Below, piece by piece: positions 1 to 10,318 of a stretch of DNA of 41,563 bases (the stretch's first letter is position 1; each line of letters begins with the position of its first letter). This stretch comes from Meira nashicola (taxonomy: Eukaryota > Basidiomycota > Exobasidiomycetes > Exobasidiales > Brachybasidiaceae). The translations under genes and the position numbers were made by a program. The DNA lies in contig BCJU01000003.1 of assembly GCA_001600355.1 (NCBI GenBank), positions 471,033-512,595 of the forward strand. The letters are read 5' to 3'. Under the pieces are notes generated by a model. It was not told where the DNA came from. It saw only the letters and a list, made by a program, of their open reading frames with translations, and did not search any database.

Positions 1-250
1 CCACCGCCTGTACTGTGAGGCTTGCCGAGCAGATGGTACCCGTGACGACCGAAAGGTCTGATCAAAAAACACCTGCCTTCCTCTTTGGCTTGCCAAAGAA
101 ATGGTTCCCGTGAAGTTCGAAAGAGCTTCACACCAGTAGCCTCTTCTTACATTGGATAAAAAGATGGTGATCATCAAATAACAAACCCAAAACCAAACTG
201 AAAGGTGCCCCTGGGTTTTTCCCTGGGCTCTGGGCTCTTAGGAGCTCAGA
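1..250. repeat. Left-edge repetitive DNA with an imperfect ~68-bp duplication
   Basis: No gene is supported. A block starting GGCTTGCC at 19 (followed by ATGGTACCCGTGA and CGAAAG) recurs imperfectly from 87 (ATGGTTCCCGTGA, CGAAAG), a period of about 68 bp. From about 209 there are several CTGGG/GGGCTC words, and CTGGGC near 224 can pair with GCCCAG near 252, giving a possible weak hairpin. A short cysteine-containing reading frame at 2-61 stops at once and matches no family I can name. The tract probably belongs to an interspersed repeat that continues to the left of the window. Confidence 0.4.
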
Positions 251-269
251 CGCCCAGGTTTTTTTGATT

Positions 270-480
270 TTTTTTTGCTGACTAAGCAACTTATGTAATC
301 ACTATTCACTACAAACAATTCAATACAATATTATTTAATCAATCACCTGACCTGCCTGCCTACTAATAAGTCTCACTAAGGTATTCTAATAATAATAATC
401 ATACTTAGTCACTTGCCATCACCTAATATTCTAAGTCTCACTTAGGTAATAATAACAAACATACTTAGTCACTTGCCATT
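270..480 (+). repeat. Interspersed repeat, left copy (inverted relative to the right copy)
   Basis: From the T-run and GCTGACTAAGCAAC (277-290) to ACTTGCCAT (471-479), this stretch is similar to the reverse complement of 40387-40557. Shared blocks include TTTTTTGCTGACTAAGCAAC, ACAAACAATTCAATACA, TTATTTAATCAATCACCTGA, TCTCACTAAGGTA and CATACTTAGTCACTTGCCAT. The left copy has an internal tandem duplication: about 367-420 is repeated imperfectly at 432-480, and the right copy has only one unit. No coding capacity is visible. It is probably a non-autonomous or subtelomere-type repeat; the family is not identified. Confidence 0.75.
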
Positions 481-851
481 ATTATGTAAATTTCTTTTTC
501 TTCGGATCTTAAGTATACCTTGCAGTACTGACCCTACACCTTTTTTTGAAAGATGAGTATTATCGCCATAAGCTTTGTTTGATCTTTCTTGCAAAGCCCA
601 TAGATATGAAGTATGATATATTTTCAATTCATAGAATGCAGAAGGGAGCAGTTCAACAACTTATACCGCAGAAGTGATAACAAGGTTGAATTAGCAATAA
701 AATTAATGAAAACCTGTGCTTATTGATAGCAATAATTCTACACGTATACCAATGAGGTCCATCAATGACGATTAAATGATACAAACAAAATAAACCATGT
801 CAATCAAAATGAGATAATGAAGCCAACGGCGGAGCAAAATGATCTTCCTTT
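481..851. other. Gene-free AT-rich stretch
   Basis: No gene, RNA or clear regulatory motif is seen between the left repeat and the 3' end of the SPX-RING gene. The sequence is AT-rich, and part of it presumably holds that gene's terminator. Confidence 0.4.
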
Positions 852-3377
852 TCACATGATTTCACACTTCTCGTTTTCCAATGCTAGACCTAATTCTAGC
901 ATTTCTTCTTTGTGACGATCATTTTCGTTCTCTTTATCCTTTTCATCTACTTCTTTAGGGAACCAATCACGTAAATAAGTCACCATTTCCGCATCCATAT
1001 TTCTTTCATCTGCCGATCCAACAGCACCCGGTGCACGACACATCGGACAATCATTCTTTCCTTGCTTTTGCAATTTCACCAAACAACGAATGCAGAACAA
1101 ATGCCCGCAATCTAATTTTATCGGTCTCCATGCAACGCCTGTACAAATTGCACAACTGTAATCGTCAATACTTGGAAGGATCGGTAAAAGTTCGGTTGTC
1201 ATGAGAGAAAGAAGGATGTGCGGTAAGGAGGCAGACATGAGAGCTGAAGTTGAAGAAGGTAAAAGGGCAGCCAAAGATGGATGAGTAGAAGCTCCATGAG
1301 AAGACACGATCGCATGATTAGAAGCGACGCTTTGTTCCGGTATATTGACCAAACTGGAAATCCCCACTCCGGCTGCAGCAGAAGCAGCAGCTTTTCTCAT
1401 CCTTTCCTCATGTTCGACGAAGATGCCCAAATCGCTACTGGCTGTTAGTGCAGTTCGCTTATCGTGCTTTTTCAATATTTTCCGTGCCGCTTCTATATTA
1501 ACCCTTTGAAACTTTTTCACATCCAAGAGGGCCAAATTGAGCTTGATGAAATCTTCCAAAGCGGAGATACTTCTAACATCCTTCATTGGTAATGCTCCTG
1601 CAGTCGATTTATTGTTTGCACCTTTCCATTTTGTCAATTTGCCGGCAAATTTGCCTTTCTTCTTCTGTAGGTTTGTATCTCCTGCTAATTCTTTTTGACT
1701 TGCTTCCATGGCAAACGCTTCCGTGTTCCATCCACGTTTTGCCAATTCTTCCGCAAATCTTTTCAGTCTGGCTTCCGTTTCATCTACGCTCAACTCTCCA
1801 CGATCCTTTTCACGTTGTGATTCAAAAATTTGCAATTCACACCACAACGAAAAGATTTCACGCCATGCATACAAATCATTCTTGTTGCCGTATGGGCTTG
1901 CTACTTTGGATACCGCACTACAAAGAGCTTCCGTGCTTTCTTGAAATTCCCTTCTTTGTGTTTCTTGCAAAGAAGAAAGATTGCTCAAAGCTCCCGTTAA
2001 CGTATCAAGGAATTCGGTATCAGCATTCAAAGGTATGACGATCTCGCGCGTTCGTACTCGCTTCTTTTCGCCATTCTCATTCGTTGGTTTTATGATTGGC
2101 GATCTTGGATGACCTTGCAAAGGTTTGATGGTGCTTCCCCCAATACTTCCACGAGGCGAAGTACCTAACTCTGTAAATCTTGCATCATCTTCTTTATCTG
2201 ACTCGATTGCATCATCTTCACTTTCACCTTCTGAATCAGCTTCGCCACCATCATCAACCTCATCATCGGATTGAATGGGTGATTCAACGTATAATCGAAT
2301 CCGAGGAATAGGTTTTTCACTTGTGCCTCCCAGTTCATACTCTGCCCTAGCCCTTCTGCCATCTTTACCCATTACCCATCGTTTAACATGTCCTTTTCCC
2401 GAGGTTTTCTTTTGTGCATTCATTCCGTCATTCGGTTTGTTTTGCATAGATGCACGTTCTCGCCATGCATGACCTCCCCAATCATGTACACGATCTTTTG
2501 ATTTACTGCTCACATTACTAGCACGATAAGAATGCATTCCATCTACCGAGCTGTATCGTCTTCGTATCTCCTCTAATTGTTTCTTGCCCATACGATTTGG
2601 TATTCGATGGTCCGTATGACCACTATCATCTCCGCTGGTTCCTTGACCGCTATACGTATCCGAATGAATAGCGGATCCATCAAAAGAAGTTGGTAATGCA
2701 GCACTTTGAGCTGAAGAAGGTCGGAGATATTCTGACGATTTTACATCAAGGAATCGCGATTCATTGCATTTTTTATCTGATCCTACATTGCTTAGAGGTG
2801 ATCTTTCCCTACGACTTGACCTTCTACGTCCTCTTGAATGCTTGGCATGTGCGATATGTGCAACCCAATCAGCTGCGGGCGAATCTGTATGTCGATTTTT
2901 AGAAGTATGATGGAGTAAATCTTTTGCGCATTCATCACAATCATCTGCACTGCTGCCAACAGTGATGTCGTGTGAAGAAGAATCTCCCCGTTGTAGATGT
3001 TGATGATGATGAGATGAACTGGAAGATTCATTTGCATTTCTATCCATTGATGTATCCGATGGCCTATCATAAACGTCGATAATGTTTAATGAACGTCTCC
3101 TTCTACTATTTTCTTCCAACTCTTCATCTTCTTCTTGTAACTTTTCTAGAGGCTCATCTTCATCTGATTCACTTTTCGCTTCATTTTCGAGATCTTGCTC
3201 ACCATCGGGAACGATTAAATCACGTAAAACGTCTGCGCCTAAACCTAGAGATTCAAGTTCAGCAACTACGCCATTGATTAATTTTTTCAATTGTTTGTAT
3301 TCGATTGCGCCTTCCCTCCATTCTTTTGGAAAAGAGGGACTGGCCAAAGTTTCCATATATGATTTTCCGAACTTCAT
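852..3377 (-). CDS. SPX-RING E3 ubiquitin ligase (phosphate-sensing), Pqr1-like
   Basis: 841 aa, no intron. The N-terminus (residues 1-45, MKFGKSYMETLASPSFPKEW) is the first helix pair of an SPX domain, which binds inositol pyrophosphates. The last SPX helix appears at about 599-645, with a basic patch ARKILKKHDKR. Between them lie more than 400 residues of Ser/Arg- and acid-rich low complexity plus a predicted helical segment near 455-490. Near the C-terminus is a C3HC4 RING finger: C742, C745, C757, H759, C762, C765, C777, C780. This architecture matches fungal SPX-RING ligases such as S. pombe Pqr1, which restrain phosphate uptake and polyphosphate. Its substrate here is inferred only. It is transcribed divergently from the ERT1-like gene, and a CACGTG (Pho4-type) site lies at 3526 in the shared promoter. 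Confidence 0.88.
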   Translation of the reverse strand: MKFGKSYMETLASPSFPKEWREGAIEYKQLKKLINGVVAELESLGLGADVLRDLIVPDGEQDLENEAKSESDEDEPLEKLQEEDEELEENSRRRRSLNIIDVYDRPSDTSMDRNANESSSSSHHHQHLQRGDSSSHDITVGSSADDCDECAKDLLHHTSKNRHTDSPAADWVAHIAHAKHSRGRRRSSRRERSPLSNVGSDKKCNESRFLDVKSSEYLRPSSAQSAALPTSFDGSAIHSDTYSGQGTSGDDSGHTDHRIPNRMGKKQLEEIRRRYSSVDGMHSYRASNVSSKSKDRVHDWGGHAWRERASMQNKPNDGMNAQKKTSGKGHVKRWVMGKDGRRARAEYELGGTSEKPIPRIRLYVESPIQSDDEVDDGGEADSEGESEDDAIESDKEDDARFTELGTSPRGSIGGSTIKPLQGHPRSPIIKPTNENGEKKRVRTREIVIPLNADTEFLDTLTGALSNLSSLQETQRREFQESTEALCSAVSKVASPYGNKNDLYAWREIFSLWCELQIFESQREKDRGELSVDETEARLKRFAEELAKRGWNTEAFAMEASQKELAGDTNLQKKKGKFAGKLTKWKGANNKSTAGALPMKDVRSISALEDFIKLNLALLDVKKFQRVNIEAARKILKKHDKRTALTASSDLGIFVEHEERMRKAAASAAAGVGISSLVNIPEQSVASNHAIVSSHGASTHPSLAALLPSSTSALMSASLPHILLSLMTTELLPILPSIDDYSCAICTGVAWRPIKLDCGHLFCIRCLVKLQKQGKNDCPMCRAPGAVGSADERNMDAEMVTYLRDWFPKEVDEKDKENENDRHKEEMLELGLALENEKCEIM

Positions 3378-3842
3378 GATTCTTGAAGATCAAATATTTT
3401 GATGTTATAGAGAGGATCTCATAGGGAATGATTGTGTAAAATAGAAAAAAGGAGAAATCATGAAGATACGTCAGAAAGAGGATCGTGGGAATCCATGACA
3501 ATGAAACTTCCCGACCCTACTTGTACACGTGCGCTTGTGCTGAGCACAATTTGCTTTAGGTACACTTTTACTGTGATTTTACGAAATGTATGCACCCTAT
3601 TTTATCAATGTGTGTGACAGGTTAAATTAGGTACATACACTACGGGTCTCAAGCAAGCTCACGCGTCGTATTCTAGTCTAAGACATACTGTACTGCACAT
3701 GGTGGTAGGCTAATGCCCCGCGAAGCCTGCAGGGCATGCCCGGATTTTTCAAATTCTGGCCCGCTTGTTAATAAGCGGTTAACGCGGAAATTGTAGAAGG
3801 AAATGACGTTCACAATCATCATCATCATCATCAATTGCAATC
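3378..3842. promoter_or_regulatory. Divergent promoter, SPX-RING / ERT1-like gene
   Basis: This 465-bp region has no gene. It holds a CACGTG E-box (3526-3531), an ACGCGT (3661-3666), a GC-richer patch at 3715-3770, and an ATC/CAT microsatellite (about 3813-3832) in the presumed 5' UTR of the ERT1-like gene. Use of these motifs is inferred. Confidence 0.45.
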
Positions 3843-5749
3843 ATGGTTGGAGGCACAAAAGCAGAATCCAAAAGTCGTTCTACTGCAATATCTCCATCGA
3901 AAGGAGGAAATAATAAAACTTCAAAGATTGCCTCTACATCAAAATTAGGCAATAATGATACTCAAGGGAATAATAAACGCAGAAAGGTGGGAATGGCATG
4001 CATTTATTGTAGAAGAAGTCATATGACATGCGATGATGGAAGGCCATGCAAAAGATGGTGAGTATAAATTAGGGTTTAAAGCGATAGAATATGATTGACT
4101 AATATTTTTCAAATCATGATTGCAGCATCAAACGTGATATCGGACATCTTTGTCATGACGAAACAACCAATCGAAATGCTTCCTCTTCTAATTTAGCTCG
4201 AAGGAGTAGTAGTATCAGTAATAATTCAACGCCATCTTCTAAACATCCGACAAACTTATCGCCAAGTCAATCTAATCAACCAAGTACTCAACCTTTGCCG
4301 CCATCTGCTATTGTGAATGTTTTGGGAGGTAGTACAAATGGAGGAGATCCAATGCTTAACAGCGGAAGTATGACACCGATAGATGTGGGAAACGGTCTTC
4401 AACAATTACCACAAATGCGTATGGCTTTACAGAATGAGATGATTAATAGTGCCATACAACCTGTCACGCCAAATTGGGCAGCGGCATCTATGCTAGGAGG
4501 AGCAAGCTTCTTAGGATTGGGAGGAGGTGATCTTGCTGGCGCAGGAAACGGATACTCGGCCAACGGTGATGCAGCGGGCGGTAATGAATACAATATCTTG
4601 AGCGAATTTCTCGAATCATTAGATGGCACAAATGGAATGCCTTCAACTCCTTTACCGGCATCGAATCCTATGAATCAAAATCAATCAATATCGTCAAACC
4701 TACCTGGAAAACGAGACGAAACCGATCAAGGTATTGCTGGAGCAACAGATGAAGGCAACGTGATGAAAGGAACAAATGCCGGTGCAGGTATACAGGCAAC
4801 GCATGCCTTACACCGTAATAGGGATCGACGTGCAAGCTTAGCAGATACTTCAGTCCTTGTTGCAGGAGCGAATAAAGCGGATACGTTCTTTTTGACAGCA
4901 GCTGATCAAAAAGATGGAACGCGAGACGAACGATTAGGACGTGTGATTCAAGCCAAATTGGATGCAGGCCTTTTGCGACCATACAATCATGTCAACGGAT
5001 ATGCTCGATTGAACAGATGGATGGAACAAAATTGTTCGCAATCTAGTCGGAGAAGGATACTGAAACCGATTTCGATCTTTCGACCTGCTTTTCGTGCGGT
5101 CGCTCAGAGATTGACCAATGTAGATCTAATATTTATCGAAGAGGCTTTTGAACGTCTTTTGTTGGATTATGATCGCGTCTTTTCTACACAGGGAATACCT
5201 GCTTGTCTTTGGAGAAGAACGGGTGAAATTTACAAGGGAAACAAAGAATTTGCCGATTTGGTAGGTGTCAATTTTGATGAATTACGTGAAGGACGTTGTA
5301 CGATTTATGAATTGATGCAAGAGGAAAGTGCGGTGAATTATTGGGAAAAGTATGGTGCCGTTTGTTTTGATCCAGGTCAAAAAGCAGTTTTAACAAGTTG
5401 CATTTTACGTACGAATCAAAAGAAGAAGAATGGCAGAAGTGGAACTTTGAGCACATCAATCTCAAATATTGCAACACCAGTTGTCGGAATGACGAGAACA
5501 TCCTCTTTAACAAATCAAGATGCAAAATCGATCAGTGCAAGACCCGAATCAGGGAAAGAGAACAACGCAACAAAAAAGGCTGATCAAAGCAATGTCAATT
5601 CCGAAGAAGGTAAAGACGGTACAGAAGCGCCAAAAGTGATTGAATCACAAGATGTCTTTTTATCTTGCTGTTTCTCTTTTACGATTCGACGTGATGCTTG
5701 GGGAATTCCTTATGCTATTGTAGGTAATTTTCTCCCTCTTGATCGTTAA
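3843..5749 (+). CDS. ERT1: Zn2Cys6 transcription factor, ERT1/RDS2 (AcuK/AcuM) type
   Basis: Two exons, 3843-4057 and 4126-5749, give 612 aa. The 68-bp intron (GTGAGT...TGACTAAT...TGCAG) splits a Cys codon, and splicing restores the zinc cluster C-IY-C-RRSHMT-C-DDGRP-C-KR-C-IKRDIGHL-C, with the family's IGHLCHDE continuation. Low-complexity Ser/Asn/Gln-rich sequence follows. The C-terminal half carries a PAS-like domain (region of LLLDYDRVFSTQGIPACLWR) and ends in the family tail IVGNFLPL. ERT1/RDS2 and AcuK/AcuM proteins are nuclear activators of gluconeogenic genes such as PCK1 and FBP1 on non-fermentable carbon. The 3' end converges on the GH47 gene 120 bp away. Assignment to the family is firm; ERT1 versus a paralogue is less certain. 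Confidence 0.88.
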
Positions 5750-5869
5750 TTATGCTAATATGATGATCAATTTGTCGTTCAAGTTCAACAAGATAAGGCA
5801 GTCTGTGAAATGAATGATGAAGATGAAATTGGGATGGTATCGCTTTAAAACATACAAGAAGTAGATTGT

Positions 5870-7528
5870 TCACTTTTCTTTTTGAAATATCAAAGATTTC
5901 AAGAAAGAGAAATTAGGTAAACCTGATATTAATGGTCTAGGAGCAGATGTTCTTTGAGTTGATGAAGGTGAAAGAGTACGTCCATTATTTCCTTGTTCTG
6001 GTTCTGGGATTGTACCAACGGGTGCGCCACTATAATCTGCGTTTGGATTATCCACTTTGAAAGGATGAGCTTCGGTATTGAAAACATAATTATCCAAAGA
6101 GATTACGTTTGGATCATCAAAGATTAAGAAAAGGTATTTCAATAATTCAGCATAAAGGAAACTTTCACTATCATTAATTTGAGTAGTTTGAGTGTTGTTC
6201 ACTTGCGAAATTGCAGCTAAAGCAGCAGGTGCTTTACAGTACTTTTTGATCGAATTAAATGCATTCCATGCTAAATCTTGCCAACGTTTATCACCTGTTG
6301 AACGATAAGCATAAAATACACTTTCTAAAACTTCAGGCCGTAAAACGTAACTTGTAACCGAATAATCAAAACCATGTTCTTCATAAAAAGTTTCATTATA
6401 AATCGTAACTCCATTTGTTCCACCATTGTCAGTTTTAAAAACAAACACTTCAGGTCCAATTCCCGTTACAGAAGATGTATATGTATTTATACATCCATTT
6501 GCCAAATCGAGACCATATTGAAATATTTCTTCGCTTTCGAGTAATTTACCACCTAAGATCCAATTTCCACCGACGAAGCAACCTAAATGAGTGAATTGTG
6601 GAATTAAACCACCGTTTGATTGACTATAATCAGAAAGGATTGTCACATTTGCAGAAGTATTGCCGGGTTTTGTGATTAAATGTTGAATACTACTTTTAAC
6701 GCTTTCTATCCAAGTTGGTATATAAGTTTCCGTTGAACCAATAAGTTGTCCATATTTGACCAAATATTCGAAAAAGCTATCTGAACCGCCTGACCAAGTA
6801 ACGTAATCTCCTACAGGTTCATTTGTTTTTGGATTAATTGATTGAGCGTAAAGGCCAGGAAAGACTGCTTTTGAATTAATGATAGCTTTCATACTTTTAA
6901 CAGCATAATTACGATAAGTTGAATTTCCAGTAAATTTTGATAAACGATCAAATTCTAATAAAAGTGTACCTCCTTCAGCAATTATTGCATTAGTTGATGT
7001 ATCAGGAAAAGGTCCTTCAGTCCAATCTTCAAGTGAATTATTAGGAATATCATTATTTCCAACCCATCCTTTTATCAATTTATCACCAATCACTTTTGCT
7101 TGATCGACTAATTGTTTATTTGTGTTTCCAGTTAATTCATAAAGACTTAAAAGAGAAGCAACATAACGAATATTTGTTTCAAAAAGAGAGATTGTTGATT
7201 GTGATGTATTAGAAAAGTTGACTTGTTCTGCAAATTGAGTTCCTTGAGTAACTATATCTTCTAATCCCATAATCTTTGCAGTCGTTAAAGCGTCAATAAA
7301 TGTTGCACCCCAATTACCAAAACCACCTGCTCCTTTTTCTGTTAAAGGTAATAATTCATCATATCCACGAGCATATTTCAAATAATCCGAAAAACTATTT
7401 TGAAAGACTTCTTTTACAGCTGCAGCACGAGGAAGATCAGCTTTTGCTTGATCACTTTGAACTTTACCAGCTAAAGAAGGAACGATTGAAAAGCTTAAAA
7501 AAGTAACAATTCCTAAATGAAACTTCAT
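5870..7528 (-). CDS. Secreted GH47 class I alpha-1,2-mannosidase
   Basis: 552 aa, no intron. Residues 1-20 form a signal peptide with probable cleavage after SLA. The mature protein is a GH47 (alpha/alpha)7 barrel with the expected acidic residues: E117 in LFETNIR, D250 in GGSDSFFEYL and E399 in LRPEVLES, plus the calcium-site motif NTEAHP (T485). C317 and C346 are placed like the conserved disulfide. There are many N-glycosylation sequons. The C-terminal 60 residues are a low-complexity Ser/Pro/Gly extension without a clear GPI signal. The enzyme trims alpha-1,2-linked mannose from N-glycans. With a cleavable signal and no membrane anchor it resembles secreted fungal mannosidases (msdS type) rather than ER Mns1. 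Expression is probably driven from the 834-bp region shared with the acyl-CoA ligase. Confidence 0.92.
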   Translation of the reverse strand: MKFHLGIVTFLSFSIVPSLAGKVQSDQAKADLPRAAAVKEVFQNSFSDYLKYARGYDELLPLTEKGAGGFGNWGATFIDALTTAKIMGLEDIVTQGTQFAEQVNFSNTSQSTISLFETNIRYVASLLSLYELTGNTNKQLVDQAKVIGDKLIKGWVGNNDIPNNSLEDWTEGPFPDTSTNAIIAEGGTLLLEFDRLSKFTGNSTYRNYAVKSMKAIINSKAVFPGLYAQSINPKTNEPVGDYVTWSGGSDSFFEYLVKYGQLIGSTETYIPTWIESVKSSIQHLITKPGNTSANVTILSDYSQSNGGLIPQFTHLGCFVGGNWILGGKLLESEEIFQYGLDLANGCINTYTSSVTGIGPEVFVFKTDNGGTNGVTIYNETFYEEHGFDYSVTSYVLRPEVLESVFYAYRSTGDKRWQDLAWNAFNSIKKYCKAPAALAAISQVNNTQTTQINDSESFLYAELLKYLFLIFDDPNVISLDNYVFNTEAHPFKVDNPNADYSGAPVGTIPEPEQGNNGRTLSPSSTQRTSAPRPLISGLPNFSFLKSLIFQKEK

Positions 7529-8362
7529 CGTGAATGAATGGGAAGATGATGAGAGAAGGAAAGAGAGTCAGTCAATACACTTTTTATAAAATATGATTAT
7601 CATTCCCTTTCTTTTTTCAACAAAGAGATCAGAGCACGGCGAATTTCCCATTCTGATGACTGCGTTAGTGACATATGCATGTAGGTATGTATGCAAACTC
7701 ATTCCAATCATGTTGCGGGGTACTTTGCAGTAGGAATGGAAATGCATAGAATTGCATAAAAGTCCTGATCTCCCATTCGGCCCCCTTTTCCTTTTATTAG
7801 CGTAATTTTAGCTTTGACCTTTTTCTACACTTCCCGAAAGAACGAACATTTGTATTTTAGCGTGTTTAATTCTCTCTCTTATACAGTCTACTCAACAATT
7901 GGAACTCGTCAATGAAGCTTTTAGTCAAATTATTTACACATTAGAGTTGTCAACGCGTGCAGTTACTATTGTAGAATAGGTGCATGCGCTGATGCATATC
8001 TCAAGCAAGCAAAAAAAAAAGCAATCGGTAAAATGAGGTTTGATCAATGACATAAGCCAATCTACAGACACACGTGCTATTTGCCCTCAAAGATTGCCAA
8101 GCAGTCTGGTGGTGGTAAGCGATTAAGCGAACACAAATTCAAGCTTCTCAAAAGGTGCAGGTACCTCAAGATTTCCTTGAATCGGATAAACCGGTACCTT
8201 ACCGGTATTTTTATTTAGCCTGCATATTCGTACAGCACAGCGCGTTAAAATTCATATAATAAAAGCTGGAAAGAAAATGACTAAAAATGCGGGGAAAGAT
8301 TAATACATGCTTATCTTTCTTTTCTACCACCAATCTTCCTTCCCAATCTCCGCAGCGCAACA
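7529..8362. promoter_or_regulatory. Divergent promoter, GH47 mannosidase / acyl-CoA ligase
   Basis: 834 bp without a gene. Visible motifs are ACGCGT (7953-7958), CACGTG (8071-8076) and two direct ACCGGTA words 11 bp apart (8190 and 8201). No RNA gene was recognised. Confidence 0.35.
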
Positions 8363-10177
8363 ATGAATCAATTCAAACCTCCTCCTTCTTCTCAAATTGA
8401 TTCAAAAGATGGTAGATTAGGTTTACGGTTATCAGTTCCAACTTCTGTTCCACATCATATTTCACCTTTAAGTCCAATTTCGTTTTTATTACGTGCAGCT
8501 TTAATCTCTCCAAACAAGTTTGCAATCATTCATCCTGAAAAAGGGATTAGGTTTACATATCTAGAATGGGCAGCAAGATGCCTTTCACTTACTTTTGCAA
8601 TCAAAAGTACATCAAATTGGAAGAAAGGTGATAGAGTTGCCATCATTGCACCAAATACTCCAATGATCTTAGAATCATATTATGGCGTTTTAGCAGCAGG
8701 AGGTATCGTAACGCCTTTAAAGTGAGTTTGAAATGATGAATAGGATATCATTTTACTGAAGTCTTGTTCTCTTTACAGCATTCGTAATAATGAACGTGAA
8801 ATCGCATACGTATTAGAACATAGCGGAGCAACTGTGATTTTGGTAGATGAAGAATTTGCGCATTTAGTCCCAAAACAATTACCATCAAATGTGACTTTGA
8901 TCATCAGTAAAGATACAGGCGGAAAGAATGGAATTGAATCAGATCAATATGAAGCATTTTTGCAAAAAGGCAAAGAAGAATGGCATAAAACAGAAAAGCA
9001 AGAGATCGATCGATGGGGCGAAAAGGCAAAACGTGGTTGGGAATTGATTGAAGTGACAAAAGATGAAAATGATCCTTGTTGTTTATGTTATACGAGCGGA
9101 ACTACAGGTAGACCAAAAGGCGTTTTAACAACTCATCGTGGCTCTTATCTTGCAGCATGTGCAAACGCTTTCGAATTTCAATTAACAAGTGATAGTGTTT
9201 ACCTTTGGGTTTTACCTGCTTTTCATGCTGCTGGTTGGACTTTCCCATGGGCGGTAACGGCAGCAATTGGAACGCATTATATTATTCGTAAAGTGGATAA
9301 TGATCTTATTTGGGATGCTTTAAGAAATCATGGAGTAACGCATTATTGCGCTGCACCAACTGTGAATATCGGTTTGGTAAATCATTCGAAAGCAAAAAGA
9401 TTAACTCAAACTGTTCGTGTTGCTGTTGCTGCAAGTGCACCTACTGCTGAATTACTTCAATCTTTGGAAAATTTAAACGTTACTCCAATTCATTGTTATG
9501 GACAAACGGAAAATTATGGACCTTTTGTAAAGAGATATATGGAACCTTCTTGGTCAAAGTTAAGCGTTCAAGAAAGGGCTCAATTAATTGCTCGTCAAGG
9601 TCATGGATTTTTGGTATCCGATGAAGTTCGAGTAATAAGATCAAATGATAATTCTAATACAAAAGATGAACGTGATTTCATTGACGTAAGAAGGGATGGT
9701 CAAGAAGTTGGAGAAATAATTATGAGAGGTAATTTAGCAATGTTGGAATATTATAATGATAAAGGAGCAACGAGTAAAACGATCAAACATGGCTGGTTAC
9801 ATACTGGCGATCTTGCAGTTCGACATCCCGGAGGAGAAATACACATTCGTGATAGACAAAAGGATATCATCATTTCAGGAGGAGAGAATATAAGTTCTTT
9901 AGCTGTAGAAGATGAAATTGCAAGTCATGAAGCCGTTTTAGAAGGTTGCGTTGTTGCAAGGCCGCATGAGAAATGGGGAGAAGTTGGACATGCATTTATT
10001 GTACTCAAACAAGGAAAAAAACTTACAGAAGAAGAATTAAGACAATATTGCAGATCTCGAATGAGCAAATTCGCTGTTCCGGCATTTATCGAATTTGTTG
10101 ATGCTTTACCAAAGACTTCAACGGGAAAAGTACAAAAGAATGTCTTGCGTGAGAAATTACGCAAAGCTAAACTGTAA
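8363..10177 (+). CDS. Acyl-CoA ligase (AMP-forming), peroxisomal
   Basis: Two exons, 8363-8721 and 8779-10177, give 585 aa. The 57-bp intron (GTGAGT...TTTACAG) restores TPLN-IRNNE in frame. ANL-superfamily motifs occur in order: phosphate loop YTSGTTGRPKG (224-234), YGQTE (360-364), GWLHTGDL with the ATP-binding Asp (about 458-465), hinge DRQKDIIISGGENIS (about 478-492) and the A10 catalytic lysine in STGKVQKN (K570). The protein ends in AKL, a PTS1-type peroxisomal signal. It resembles the medium-chain/AAE branch of acyl-activating enzymes. It would activate a carboxylic acid to its CoA thioester for peroxisomal metabolism. The chain-length preference cannot be read from sequence. It converges on the glycerol kinase gene 141 bp away. 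Confidence 0.9.
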
Positions 10178-10318
10178 ATAAGGCAATCATAATCTTGCAC
10201 AAAATTGATTAAGGGAAATCAGATGATCTTTATCAATCTTTCCGCTTTGAAATGGCTTTGATATTTATTTCATTCTATGCATTAATGATGAGTTGGTTTT
10301 ACAAATTACCCCTTTTCT

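Noticed and set aside
1586..2038. 150-residue frame antisense to the SPX-RING gene
   Set aside because: It overlaps a well-supported coding sequence, shows no family motifs, and is explained as a shadow of the opposite strand's codon composition.
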